In this document: piece after piece, positions 44,217-53,539 of the stretch
How positions within the stretch are numbered: position 1 is the first letter of the stretch
Layout: each line of letters begins with the position of its first letter
The notes under the pieces: generated by a model
The model's database searches: none
Told to the model about the DNA's origin: nothing
The model's input: only the letters and a program-made list of their open reading frames with translations
Made by a program: the position numbers and the translations under genes
NCBI GenBank assembly: GCA_965226775.1
Contig: CBDDEI010000002.1
Location: 1,922,001-1,986,000, forward strand
Reading direction: 5' to 3'
Source: CBDDEI01 sp965226775
GTDB lineage: Bacteria > Chloroflexota > Dehalococcoidia > SHYD01
DNA: 64,000 nucleotides

Positions 44217-45305
44217 ATGGCCATCACTGAAGCCCAAGTGCTGAGCGTCCTTAGCCAGGTGAAAGACCCGGAGCTGGGACGGGACGTAGTCAGCTTGGAC
44301 ATGATCAAAGACCTCACTATCAAGGACGACGCCGTCGACCTGAAGCTGGTCCTCACCACGCCGGCCTGTCCCGTGCGGGAGGAGTTTCAGCAGTCGGTCC
44401 ACGATGCCGTCGCAGGCATTGCGGGTGTCGCTAAGGTGAACCTGACGGTGGACGCGCAGGTGTCCGGCGTTACCGGCGGGGGCAAGATCGCGCCCAATGT
44501 CCGCAACATCATCGCGGTAGGCTCCGGCAAGGGTGGCGTGGGCAAGAGCACCGTATCGGTCAACCTTGCAATCTCCTTGCATCGCATGGGCGCAAGTGTG
44601 GGCATCCTAGACGCGGATATCTACGGCCCCAACGTGCCCCGCATGATGGGCGTCAAAGACATGCCCCAGCCCCAGGGCAACACCACCATCCCCGTTATCG
44701 AAAACTACGGCATCAAGATCATGTCTATGGGCTTCTTCATTCCGGACGGCCAGGCAGTGGTCTGGCGCGGCCCCATGATCCACGGCGCAATCCAGCAGAT
44801 GCTCAAGGACGTGGACTGGGGTGAGCTGGATTACTTAATCATCGACCTGCCGCCCGGCACCGGCGACGCCTCGTTGAGCCTCGCCCAACTGGTGCCCCTC
44901 ACCGGCGCGGTCATCGTCCTCACCCCCTCTGAGGTGGCGTTGGAGGACGGCGTAAAAGCCATCTCGATGTTCCGCAAGCTGGAAGTCCCCCTCCTGGGGC
45001 TTATCGAGAACATGAGCTACTTCACCTGCCCGCACTGCGACGGGCCTGTGGACATCTTTGGCCGCGGCGCAAGCAAACGTGTATGCCAGCAGTACGACAT
45101 CGAGTTCCTGGGCGAAATCCCCATCGACCCCATGGTGCGCATCGGCGGCGACGACGGCATCCCGGCAAGCATAGGCGCGCCGGAGAGTCCCACCGCCAAG
45201 CAGTTCGCAGCAGTGGCGCGCGGGCTGGCGGGCAAGATCAGCATCCAAAATCTCAACCGTACGGAGGCGCTGCCCACTATCCAGATGCACCCGGCCCCCA
45301 GATAG
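44217..45305 (+). CDS. Mrp/ApbC family iron-sulfur cluster carrier
   Basis: P-loop NTPase that carries or inserts Fe-S clusters (Mrp/NBP35 group). Residues 1-90 are a MIP18/DUF59 domain (SVLSQVKDPELGRDVVSLDM, TTPACPVREEF). The deviant Walker A is SGKGGVGKSTVSVNL near residue 102, with DADIYGPNVPRMMG and DLPPGTGDASLSL; the cluster-bridging CPHC lies in YFTCPHCDGPVDIFG. GGGAGGAGC precedes ATG 44217. Adjacent to the SufR-like regulator. Confidence 0.95.
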   Translation: MAITEAQVLSVLSQVKDPELGRDVVSLDMIKDLTIKDDAVDLKLVLTTPACPVREEFQQSVHDAVAGIAGVAKVNLTVDAQVSGVTGGGKIAPNVRNIIAVGSGKGGVGKSTVSVNLAISLHRMGASVGILDADIYGPNVPRMMGVKDMPQPQGNTTIPVIENYGIKIMSMGFFIPDGQAVVWRGPMIHGAIQQMLKDVDWGELDYLIIDLPPGTGDASLSLAQLVPLTGAVIVLTPSEVALEDGVKAISMFRKLEVPLLGLIENMSYFTCPHCDGPVDIFGRGASKRVCQQYDIEFLGEIPIDPMVRIGGDDGIPASIGAPESPTAKQFAAVARGLAGKISIQNLNRTEALPTIQMHPAPR

Positions 45306-45332
45306 TAGCCAGTACTCACACAACGCAGTTAA

Positions 45333-45358
45333 GGGCGGTCACCGGTTAGTGGCCGCCC
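45333..45358 (+). terminator. Hairpin terminator after the Mrp gene
   Basis: GGGCGGTCAC and GTGGCCGCCC pair (one wobble) around a 6-nt loop, followed by TCTTC, 27 bp after the stop. Confidence 0.65.
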
Positions 45359-45396
45359 TCTTCGCGCCCTACAAGGACAGCCGCGACGGCTATCTT

Positions 45397-45880
45397 CACC
45401 CCCACCCTAACCCTCCCCCATCTGGAGGGGGAGGGGACGCTAAGTCCTCTCTAACTCCTTCCCCCCTCAAGCGGGGGAAGGTTGGGATCGGGGGCGCTCA
45501 CCGCTTCCCCCACGCCGTATGCGGGTCTACACCCCCAACGAGGTTGGTGGATCCGGGGCACAGTGGTGGCCGACAACAACGTGGCAGATGCTCATGTTAG
45601 AGAAGCTCTATACCGCGACTAATCTGGAAGGAACAGCAGCAGATTACGCTCAATCGCTGAAGCAGGGGCGGAAATCCTGTAGGGGCGGGTTTGAAACCCG
45701 CCCCTACGAACACCAAGGGGCTTCCCAAAGGCGTCCGTGGCTTAACCTACCGAGAACTGGATCCTACCCCATCTTAAAACCGCTTGACACTAACTAGCAC
45801 CCTAACCCTCCCTCATCGAGCGGGAGGGGACGCTTTAGTCCTCCCTCCCCTGGTGGGAGGGAGCTAGAGGAAGGGGGAGC
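45397..45880 (-). repeat. Composite repeat block (family C, A inverted, C)
   Basis: Family C pieces (CCCTCCCCCATCTGGAGGGG near 45410 and GAGGGAGCTAGAGGAAGGGGG near 45855) flank a complete inverted family A copy: AGAGAAGCTCTATACCGCGA edge at about 45599, palindrome at 45679-45707, CCACGGACGCC near 45730. AAAACCGCTTGACA at 45776-45789 follows. From 45306 to 46008 I see no gene. Confidence 0.8.
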
Positions 45881-46008
45881 GTGGCTATTTATTTTCGTGC
45901 ACGGAAAGGCTGAACGTCAAATTTACAACGAAGGGACGGAATGGCGGGAAGGTAGGGTCCTCAATCCGGACAGCAACGAGGGGGTCAGCCCTGTACTCAC
46001 GTAGCTCG

Positions 46009-46803
46009 CTAGAGCGCTAGGTCTTTCATCTCAAAGCAAGGGCCGTCCTTGCAGGCCAGGCGAATCGAGTCACATTACGCCGCGCTTGGTCTCCACCGCA
46101 CAGGAGAAGCACGCTCCCGCGCCGCACGCCATTGGCGATTCCATTAGCGCCTGCACGGTGCTAGACGGCTTCTGAGGCCACTGCCCGTCGGCAACCCTAG
46201 ACCAACGCCTGGTACAGCAGCAACGGCCCGCTCGCGTAAACGGCGTCGGCCCAGGGCCAGTACTCCGGCGCAAGATCGGTCACCGCGCCCTGCTTGCCCA
46301 GCGAGCCGTCGGAATCGGTAGCGTAGACCACCTCTACCTCAGGCGGCAGCCACGCGGTGGGATAGTGCGCCTTAGCCTGGGGGGCGCCCGCAAGGAGCGT
46401 CACCGGCCTTACCCCGCGCCACCTGCTGCTCCGCCAGCGCTATCAAAGGCGACACCCCCCAACCGGAGCCGACCAGCAGCAATCGTTCTACGTTGCGGTG
46501 TACCGTGAACCCGTTGCCCAGCGGCCCCAGCACACTGACGGCGTCGCCCGGCCGTTTATGGGCCAGCGCGGCGGCGCCCTTGCCGCGGACGCCGTAGAGC
46601 AGCGCGAAGGTAGCTGCCTCCCGGCGCACCCGGTGGATGCTCAACGCCCGCCGCAGCAGCGGGTCCCATCCCTCTCCGCAACGCACCATGACAAACTGGC
46701 CGGGCTGCGTCTCGCGCGCCACTTCCGGCGCTTCCAGCCATAGCTGGTTCACGCCGTCCATAGCGGGCTCGTTGGAGAGGACGGTCGCCTGGAGTTGGTG
46801 CAC
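46009..46803 (-). pseudogene. pyrK: PyrK-type dihydroorotate dehydrogenase electron-transfer subunit, multiply frameshifted
   Basis: FAD/2Fe-2S subunit of the ferredoxin-reductase fold. Order is right: QPGQFVMVRCGEGWDPLLRR with RALSIHRV (FAD), GPLGNGFTV, LLVGSGWGVSPLIALAEQ (NAD site), then VTLLAGAPQAKAHYPTAW, then CGAGACFSCAVETKRGVM and RLACKDGPCFEMKDLAL for the cluster. These lie in successive frames, with breaks near 46407, 46200 and 46065. GTG 46803, 5 bp after the mgtE stop, is the likely start. PyrK partners class 1B PyrD, yet the pyrD in this window is class 2. Three shifts could be read errors or true decay. Confidence 0.82.
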
Positions 46804-46808
46804 CGCTC

Positions 46809-48161
46809 TTAGCCGCCCAGCAACCGCGGCATCATCGCCGCGGCCAGGCCCAAGAGCATGATGAACCCCCCGACATCCGTAATCGTGGTCAGAAAGATGG
46901 AAGACATGAGGGCGGGGTCCAAGTGCACTGCCCGCAGCAGCATGGGGAGGAGCGCGCCGATGATCACCGCCAGCAGCACGTTGCCCATCATGGCTGCGGC
47001 AACCACCAGCCCTAGCCAGGGGTTGCCTATCAAGATAAACGCTATCGCCGCGCTTATTGCCCCTGCCACAAGACCGTGCGCCAGACCAAAGGCCACCTCT
47101 TTTACCAGGACGCTCTCCGTATCTCGCGGGTGGAGCTCTCCCAACGAGAGGCTGCGGATGACCAGCGTGACCACCTGGGTGCCGGTGTTGCCCCCATGTC
47201 CCGCGATCACGGGCATGAAGACCGCCAACGCGGTTAGCTGTCCAATAGTTGGCGCAAAGTAGTGCACTACATAGGCGGATAGGAAGGCGGTGAAGAGGTT
47301 TAGGAGCAGCCAAGGCGAACGGCGTCGGACGGTCTCCATGAAAGGGCCCTGGAGCTGCTCATCGGAAGACATGCCCGCCTGCCGGAAGATATCCTCGGTG
47401 GCCTCTTCATCCAAGACGTCCGCGGCGTCATCAAAGGTGATGGTGCCCAAAAGGTGCTTCTCCTCATCCACCACCGGCAACCCCATGAGGTCGTAGTGGC
47501 GAATGAGGCGAGCGGCTTCCTCCTGGTCGGTCCCTGCCCGCACGGAGATCACGTCCCGGTCCATGATCGTTTCCAGTTTGGCGTCCAGAGGGGCTACGAC
47601 GATATCTCGTAGGGAGACCACGCCCAGCAACCGTTTCTCGCTGTCCACCACGAAGAGGTAAAGGATAAGGCCGCTGGGCGGCTGCGCGGCTCGCAGGTAG
47701 GCGAGGGTTTCTTCCACGGTCTGGTCCACATCCAGCACCAGGACTTCCGGGGTCATCACGCCGCCGGCGCTCTCTGCGGGCTGTAGCAGCAGCGGCGCCA
47801 CCCGTTGCCCCTCCTCCATACGCTCCAAGACGACGGCCGCCATCTCCGGCGTCAGCTCGCCAAGGACGTCCGCCGCCACATCGGGATCGCTCTCATCAAG
47901 GGTGGATGCTGCGGTAGTGGGGTCCAGCATGATCACCATATCTGCCGCGTCTTCACTGTCCAAGTAGTTGAAGACCGCGGCCAACCGCTCCGGCTCCAGT
48001 CGATCCACCAGCGCGAGGCGCTGCGACTCGTTCAAGGCCATTAAGATGTCGGCTGCGTCTGCCGGGTGCTCCTCTTCCAGGCGCGCAGAAGCCGCGGCCA
48101 ACTCATTGTTGGCTAGCTCATTTTTAATCTTCTCGTAGACTGCCTGGGCTTCCGGTTCCAT
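46809..48161 (-). CDS. mgtE: Magnesium transporter MgtE
   Basis: Mg2+-gated channel. Residues 1-130 are the MgtE N superhelical domain (HPADAADILMALNESQRLAL, LDSEDAADMVIMLDPTTAAS), followed by two CBS domains (VVDSEKRLLGVVSLRDIV; VVDEEKHLLGTITFDDAADV). Five membrane helices start near residue 288 and contain FMPVIAGHGGNTGTQVVTLV, the pore-lining signature. 450 residues. It sits between carB and pyrK, an odd guest in a pyrimidine run. Confidence 0.96.
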   Translation of the reverse strand: MEPEAQAVYEKIKNELANNELAAASARLEEEHPADAADILMALNESQRLALVDRLEPERLAAVFNYLDSEDAADMVIMLDPTTAASTLDESDPDVAADVLGELTPEMAAVVLERMEEGQRVAPLLLQPAESAGGVMTPEVLVLDVDQTVEETLAYLRAAQPPSGLILYLFVVDSEKRLLGVVSLRDIVVAPLDAKLETIMDRDVISVRAGTDQEEAARLIRHYDLMGLPVVDEEKHLLGTITFDDAADVLDEEATEDIFRQAGMSSDEQLQGPFMETVRRRSPWLLLNLFTAFLSAYVVHYFAPTIGQLTALAVFMPVIAGHGGNTGTQVVTLVIRSLSLGELHPRDTESVLVKEVAFGLAHGLVAGAISAAIAFILIGNPWLGLVVAAAMMGNVLLAVIIGALLPMLLRAVHLDPALMSSIFLTTITDVGGFIMLLGLAAAMMPRLLGG

Positions 48162-48255
48162 AACTTCAGATAACCCCCCTCAGGCGCATAACTCTGCTGG
48201 CACAGTGAGCATCTGGGAAACGAGCGCGCTGCTCAATATAGTCAACGTAATCGCC

Positions 48256-51200
48256 TTAGGATATGGGCAAAGAGTTCTCACCCGCAACGTAGTAGTGCAG
48301 CGGCTGGACGGAATAGCCGGCAGTCCCCATAAGAAGCGAACGCACCGCCACCCGTACCGTGTCCAGTGAAGTGAAGCAGGGGATGCGCATCTCCGCAGCC
48401 GAGCGGCGGATCTCGAAGCCGTCTTTCAGGGGGCTGCGCTGGCCGGTGACGGTGTTTACCACCGCCGTGACTTTGCGCTCACGGATAACGTCCACCACGT
48501 CCGGGTGACCAAAGCCGATCTTCTTGGCCTCCAGCTCCACGGGGATGTCCATGGAACGCAGCAGTGCGGCCGTGCCCTCCGTAGCGTAGAAGCGACAACC
48601 AAGGCGGTGCAGGCCGCTGAAGAGGGGCTTGACTTCCTCCTTATCTCGCTCGGCAATGCTCACCAGCAGGGCGCTGCCCGGCTGCACCATGAGGTCGGCG
48701 GAGAGCAGCGCCTTGGTCAACGCCGCATCAAAGGTCGTATCGATGCCCATCACCTCGCCGGTGGACTTCATCTCCGGCCCCAAATAGGTGTCTACACCCA
48801 CCAGCTTGGACATGGAGAATACCGGCGCTTTGATGGCTACCAGGGGACTGGTCGGCCACAGCCCTTCCGGGTAACCCATCTCTGCCAGGGTCTTGCCCAA
48901 CATGATGGAGGTAGCCAGCTTGACCATAGGCACCCCCGTGATCTTAGAGAGGAAGGGCACGGTTCGGCTGGCCCGGGGGTTCACCTCCAGCACATACACT
49001 GCCGGCTCGTTCGAACCGTCCTCACTGGGCATGACCACGTACTGCACATTCATCAGCCCACTCACGCCAAGCCCCAACCCGATGCGGCGGGTGTAGTCTA
49101 CCATCACCGCCGTCTCTTGCGGCGTTAGGTTCTGGGCCGGGTACACCGCCATAGAGTCGCCGCTGTGGACGCCCGCCCGCTCGATGTGCTCCATGATGCC
49201 GGGGATAAGGACGCGCTCGCTGTCGCAGATGGCGTCCACTTCCACTTCCCTTCCTTCCAGGTACTTATCGATGAGGATTGGCTTGCCCTGGCTCAGTTCC
49301 ACCGCCTGGTTCATGTAGCGGGTCAGGTCATCCGTGTTATGGACGATCTCCATAGCACGGCCGCCCAGCACGTAGCTAGGACGCACCAGCACAGGATAGC
49401 CCACGGTTGCCGCCACCTGATGCGCCTCTTCCAGCGAGTTGATGGCCGCTCCCGGCGGCTGCGGAACACCAAGATGGTTCATCAGCTCCTCGAAGCGGCG
49501 GCGGTCTTCCGCCAGGTCGATAGTCTCCGCGCTGGACCCCAGCAGCGGCAACCCCACCCGCGACAGCGGTCCGGCCAGGTTGATGGCCGTCTGTCCGCCA
49601 AACTGGGTGATAGTGGCTGGCTCTTCTCCCGGCGTATCGCCTGTAGCTACGCCCGCCTCGTTCTCCAGAATGTCCCGCACACTCTCATCATCCAGCGGTT
49701 CAAAGTAGAGACGGCGGCTGGTATCGAAGTCTGTGGAGACGGTCTCTGGATTGGAGTTCACCATGATGCTCTGCACGCCCGCCTCTTCCAGCGCCCAGGC
49801 CGCGTGCACCGAGCAGTAGTCGAACTCTATCCCCTGGCCGATGCGGATGGGCCCGCTGCCGATGACCACCGCCTTCTGTCCTTCATCCGGAATGGCCTCG
49901 TTCTCAGCATCGTAGTCGCTATAGAAATAGGGCGTGGCTGCGGTAAACTCCGCCGCGCAGGTGTCCACCATCTTGTAGACGGGTATGATGCCCCACTCGG
50001 CGCGCAACGCCCGCACCCGCTCCGCCAGGCCCTCGGTGCGAGAGCTGTCCGCCAGCCCCGCTACGTCATCGTCAGAGAAGCCCATGCGTTTGGCCTCCCG
50101 CAGCAGCCGGGGCGTTAACGGCTCGCCGAGCAGCCGGCGCTCCATAGCAATGAGGCCGCTGAGCTTTGAGAGGAACCAGAGGTCGACGCCGGTACGCTTG
50201 GAGAGCTCCACGGCGTCCGCGCTGCGCCGCAGTGCTGCCAGGATTGCCCACAGCCGCAGGTCGTTGGGCTCCAGGGGCAGCCCCTCTATTAGGCTCGCGC
50301 TGCTGCTTTCTCCCAGCGACTGCCAGGACGGGTCTTCCCACAACAGCGAGCGGTTGCCGAACTCCAGGGAGCGAATCGCCTTCTGCAGCGCAGATTCAAA
50401 GCTCCGGCCGATGGCCATCACCTCGCCCGTAGCCTTCATCTGGGTGCCGATGGTGCGGTCGCCGGAGGCAAACTTATCGAAAGGCCAGCGGGGTATCTTC
50501 ACCACGCAGTAGTCCAGCGCCGGCTCAAAGGCCGCGGTGGACTCCCCTGTTACCTGGTTCATAATCTCGTGGAGTCGCTTGCCCACCGCAATCTTGGCCG
50601 CCACCCGCGCGATGGGGTAGCCGGTCGCCTTGCTGGCCAACGCAGAGCTTCGGCTTACCCTCGGGTTCACTTCGATGACATTGTAGGGCGTGGCGTGGCC
50701 GTCCGGGCTGTAGCTTTCGCCCTGCAAGGGCCGCGGCGCCATGCTGAACTGGATATTGCACCCGCCCTCGATACCTAGCGCCCGGATGATCTTGAGGCTG
50801 GCGGAGCGGAGCAACTGGTACTCCTTGTCCGTCAGCGTCTGGCTGGGCGCAATAACGATGCTATCGCCGGTGTGGACGCCCATGGCGTCAAAGTTCTCCA
50901 TATTGCAGACGGTGATGCAGTTATCGGCGCCGTCCCTCATCACCTCGTACTCGACCTCCTTCCAGCCCACCAGGGATTGCTCCACCAGCACCTGATGGAT
51001 TGGGCTGGCAGCCAGGCCGCTGGCGACCACCTCGTCCAGCTCTGCCATGTTGTAGGCAAAGCCGCCGCCGGTGCCGCCGAGGGTATACGCAGGACGAATC
51101 ACCAGGGGCAGACCTATCTCCTCCGCCGCCCGACGCGCCTGCTCCAGCGTGGTCACCGTTGCGCTGGGCGGCACCGGCTCGCCGATCTCTTGCAATAGCT

Positions 51201-51597
51201 CCTTGAACAGCTCGCGGTCTTCCGCCTTGCGGATGGTATCCAGGGGCGTGCCCAGCAGCCGCACGTTGTAGCGTTCCAGCACGCCGGCGTCCGCCAAGGC
51301 CACGGCCAGGTTGAGGCCGGTCTGTCCGCCCAGTGTGGGCAGCAAGCCGTCCGGCCGCTCCTGCGCAATGATGCGCTCCAGCACCTCCACGGTCAGCGGC
51401 TCGATGTAGACCACATCTGCAATGCCCTCGTCAGTCATGATAGTGGCCGGGTTTGAGTTCACCAGCACGGAGACCACGCCCTCCTCCCGCATCGCTTTGC
51501 AGGCCTGGGTGCCGGCGTAGTCGAACTCCGCCGCCTGGCCGATGACGATTGGCCCGGAGCCGATGATAAGAACCTTGGAGGGCTTACTTGACTGCAT
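48256..51597 (-). CDS. carB: Carbamoyl-phosphate synthase large subunit
   Basis: Makes carbamoyl phosphate from bicarbonate, ATP and ammonia tunnelled from CarA. Two homologous ATP-grasp halves: VLIIGSGPIVIGQAAEFDYA opens the first and VVIGSGPIRIGQGIEFDYC near residue 558 the second, each followed by TLGGQTGLNLA / QFGGQTAINLAGPL. The C-terminal allosteric domain begins near 960. 1113 residues is slightly long, and no frameshift is seen. Separated from carA by about 2.7 kb of repeats and three genes. Confidence 0.97.
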   Translation of the reverse strand: MQSSKPSKVLIIGSGPIVIGQAAEFDYAGTQACKAMREEGVVSVLVNSNPATIMTDEGIADVVYIEPLTVEVLERIIAQERPDGLLPTLGGQTGLNLAVALADAGVLERYNVRLLGTPLDTIRKAEDRELFKELLQEIGEPVPPSATVTTLEQARRAAEEIGLPLVIRPAYTLGGTGGGFAYNMAELDEVVASGLAASPIHQVLVEQSLVGWKEVEYEVMRDGADNCITVCNMENFDAMGVHTGDSIVIAPSQTLTDKEYQLLRSASLKIIRALGIEGGCNIQFSMAPRPLQGESYSPDGHATPYNVIEVNPRVSRSSALASKATGYPIARVAAKIAVGKRLHEIMNQVTGESTAAFEPALDYCVVKIPRWPFDKFASGDRTIGTQMKATGEVMAIGRSFESALQKAIRSLEFGNRSLLWEDPSWQSLGESSSASLIEGLPLEPNDLRLWAILAALRRSADAVELSKRTGVDLWFLSKLSGLIAMERRLLGEPLTPRLLREAKRMGFSDDDVAGLADSSRTEGLAERVRALRAEWGIIPVYKMVDTCAAEFTAATPYFYSDYDAENEAIPDEGQKAVVIGSGPIRIGQGIEFDYCSVHAAWALEEAGVQSIMVNSNPETVSTDFDTSRRLYFEPLDDESVRDILENEAGVATGDTPGEEPATITQFGGQTAINLAGPLSRVGLPLLGSSAETIDLAEDRRRFEELMNHLGVPQPPGAAINSLEEAHQVAATVGYPVLVRPSYVLGGRAMEIVHNTDDLTRYMNQAVELSQGKPILIDKYLEGREVEVDAICDSERVLIPGIMEHIERAGVHSGDSMAVYPAQNLTPQETAVMVDYTRRIGLGLGVSGLMNVQYVVMPSEDGSNEPAVYVLEVNPRASRTVPFLSKITGVPMVKLATSIMLGKTLAEMGYPEGLWPTSPLVAIKAPVFSMSKLVGVDTYLGPEMKSTGEVMGIDTTFDAALTKALLSADLMVQPGSALLVSIAERDKEEVKPLFSGLHRLGCRFYATEGTAALLRSMDIPVELEAKKIGFGHPDVVDVIRERKVTAVVNTVTGQRSPLKDGFEIRRSAAEMRIPCFTSLDTVRVAVRSLLMGTAGYSVQPLHYYVAGENSLPIS

Positions 51598-51634
51598 GTG
51601 TGCTAACTCTCTGTCTCATGTAATTTCGTTGTGG

Positions 51635-52145
51635 TACCCCATCCTCTCCTACTGAGGCGAATGGGACGCTTATGTTCTCCCTCCCCTGGTGGGAGGGAGT
51701 TAGAGGAAGGGGGAGCCTTGGCACCCTGAACGCAACGAAGGGTCGGGAGGGTGGCCACACCACCCCATGCACTGAAAGAGTTACGTAGGCTTTTTCTGAC
51801 ATTGTGTTGGTGCACCCCCACCCTAGCCCTCCCCCATCAAGGGGGAGGGGATGCTGAAGTGAGGCGGAGGAGATGCTACATTCTCTCCGTGAGGGGACGA
51901 GGATGCTTACGTTCTCCCTCCCCTGGTGGGAGGGAGTTAGAGGAAGGGGGAGCCTTGTCTCCTTGAACGCAACGAAGGGTCGGGAGGGCGACCACCCTAC
52001 CACATGCGCTGAAAGCATTACGTAGGCTTTTTCTGACATTGCGTTGGTGCACCCCCACCCTAGCCCTCCCCCATCAAGGGGGAGGGGATGCTGAAGTTCT
52101 CTCTCCGTGAGGCGGAGGGAACGCTTACATCCTCCCTAGCCTGGG
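51635..52145 (+). repeat. Tandem family C repeat, 237-bp unit, two copies
   Basis: The block CTCCCTCCCCTGGTGGGAGG, AACGCAACGAAGGGTCGGGA, GCTTTTTCTGACATTG, CCCACCCTAGCCCTCCCCCA appears twice with an offset of 237 bp (for example ATTGTGTTGG at 51801 and ATTGCGTTGG at 52038). Both contain perfect inverted repeats such as CCCTCCCCC/GGGGGAGGG. This accounts for all of the 580-bp gap between carB and the 108-residue gene. Confidence 0.85.
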
Positions 52146-52177
52146 TGGGTACTGAGAACGCTTCCTTCATCCGAGCG

Positions 52178-52504
52178 CTACCCGTAGTAGTCCATGTTTA
52201 CGCCGGGCCTGTCTGGCAGGATGCCCTTCAGCCGCTTGGCCCCGGGCGTAACGCGGTACCCGCCCGACTCTTCTTGCAGCAGCGCTCCCACAAGGACCAG
52301 CTTCCGGATGGCAGCTTGCACGTCGTGAGGCACTTGCGTGGGCCGCTCCTCCATCACTTCATGCACCAGGTCTTGCTCCTCCAACGCCCGCTTGTCGTCT
52401 AGCAACAGGATTTTCAGAATCCACTGGTCCGATACCGTCAGCTCAATGACTCGTTTCGGCTCCTGTGGCTTGAGGTGCAGCAATTGCAACAACCAGTCAA
52501 ACAT
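52178..52504 (-). CDS. Unknown 108-residue protein
   Basis: Not recognised. ATG 52504 is preceded by GAGGAG and overlaps the GDPD stop by 8 bp. MFDWLLQLLHLKPQEPKRVI begins the protein; the middle (ILKILLLDDKRALEEQDLVH, DVQAAIRKLVLVGALLQEES) looks like a winged-helix with GGYRVTPGAKRLKG as the wing. No metal or membrane motif. Translationally coupled to the GDPD gene. Confidence 0.7.
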   Translation of the reverse strand: MFDWLLQLLHLKPQEPKRVIELTVSDQWILKILLLDDKRALEEQDLVHEVMEERPTQVPHDVQAAIRKLVLVGALLQEESGGYRVTPGAKRLKGILPDRPGVNMDYYG

Positions 52505-53244
52505 GTCGTAGCTCCTCTGCCGAGGCCAGCCGCCGGAGCTGCGCCTGTGCCTGGTCCGGAAAGTTGTGGATGACTGCAGAGACTCCGCAGCGCGCCGCGT
52601 GGGCAACCTCAGCCTCGGTCTCGACGCTCCAAGCGCCAACCACCAAGCCGCGCGCCGCCGCCGCTTCTACAAGCTGCCGGCGTGACTCCTTGCACGTGCG
52701 CGTAGATGCCCTGTGCGCCCAGCGCAACCGCCTGATCTACGGCGTCGGTGGGCGGATGCTCCGTCAGCCAGCCCAGGTGCAGCCGTCCTGCGCCCTGCGC
52801 CGCCAGCGTCTGCACCACCGTTTGGTCGAAAGCAAGGGCCGCTGTGCGGCCCTGTAGTCCGTGACGTTCCACTAATGAGATAAGTGCGCCCTCCAAGTTC
52901 GGCTCCTTTAGCTCCACCCATAACTTGGCCCGCCCGGCGTAGCGCTCGAACAACCCCGCCAACGAGGGGATGCGTTGCCCTGCAAACGCCGGCCCGTACC
53001 AGGAACCAGCGTCCAACGCCTGTAGCTCCGCGAGGGTGCTCTCAGCCACTACGCCCTGCGCGCCCGTGGTGCGGTCGACGGTGGCGTCGTGGATGACCAC
53101 GGCCGCGCCGTCTTTGCACCGCCGCACATCGAACTCGAACTCGCTGCACCCCAGTTCCAGCGCCTTATCGAACGCCGCGAAGGTGTTCTCCGGCGCGTAC
53201 CCGGACGCGCCCCTGTGCCCGATGACCATAGGAAGGTTAGGCAT
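52497..53244 (-). CDS. Glycerophosphodiester phosphodiesterase, one frameshift
   Basis: GDPD TIM-barrel enzyme hydrolysing glycerophosphodiesters to glycerol 3-phosphate and alcohol. MVIHRG-type start is GHRGASGYAPENTFAAFDKA with H9/R10; EFDVRRCKDGAAVVIHDATV and DRTTG hold the metal and second catalytic His, and LWVELKEP the next metal Glu. At about 52690 the frame changes from HVQGVTPA to RRQLVEAAAARGLVVGAWSV, after which VIHNFPDQA completes the barrel. No signal peptide, so cytosolic. Confidence 0.88.
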
Positions 53245-53284
53245 CAGACTTCTTACTCAAATTGAAATGCTCGTGAGATATCAT

Positions 53285-53500
53285 CTAGAGCCGTCCTAAT
53301 TCCTTACTCTCTAGTTCTTCCAATTCACTAAGATTATCCACAAGCTCTATTTTCCCAGCCACTGCCTGCAACTCTGCTATTCGCCTACTTCGGACGTACT
53401 CAGCTAGCCCCTTGTTCACAGCCTCAGCCTTTGTTTTCTCGCCAGTGAGGACGAGCACCGCATCCAACAAGTTCTCATCAATATCTAGCGTTATGCGCAT
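53285..53500 (-). CDS. VapB-type antitoxin without partner
   Basis: A 71-residue protein of the VapB (MRITLDIDENLL) group: N-terminal DNA-binding strand-helix-helix, with KTKAEAVNKGLAEYVRSRRI typical. ATG 53500 follows GAGGGGAG; ATG 53515 is also in frame. A PIN-domain VapC toxin normally follows directly; here a GDPD gene follows and no PIN gene is seen, so it is orphaned. A degenerate second copy of part of it lies at about 54147-54230 within scrambled carA sequence. Confidence 0.78.
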   Translation of the reverse strand: MRITLDIDENLLDAVLVLTGEKTKAEAVNKGLAEYVRSRRIAELQAVAGKIELVDNLSELEELESKELGRL

Positions 53501-53539
53501 CACTCCCCTCATCACTTCTTATGCACAAAATCAGGAATT

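Noticed and set aside
45500..45640. Short open frame near 45519-45797
   Set aside because: It runs through family A repeat and shows no ribosome site or protein-like pattern.
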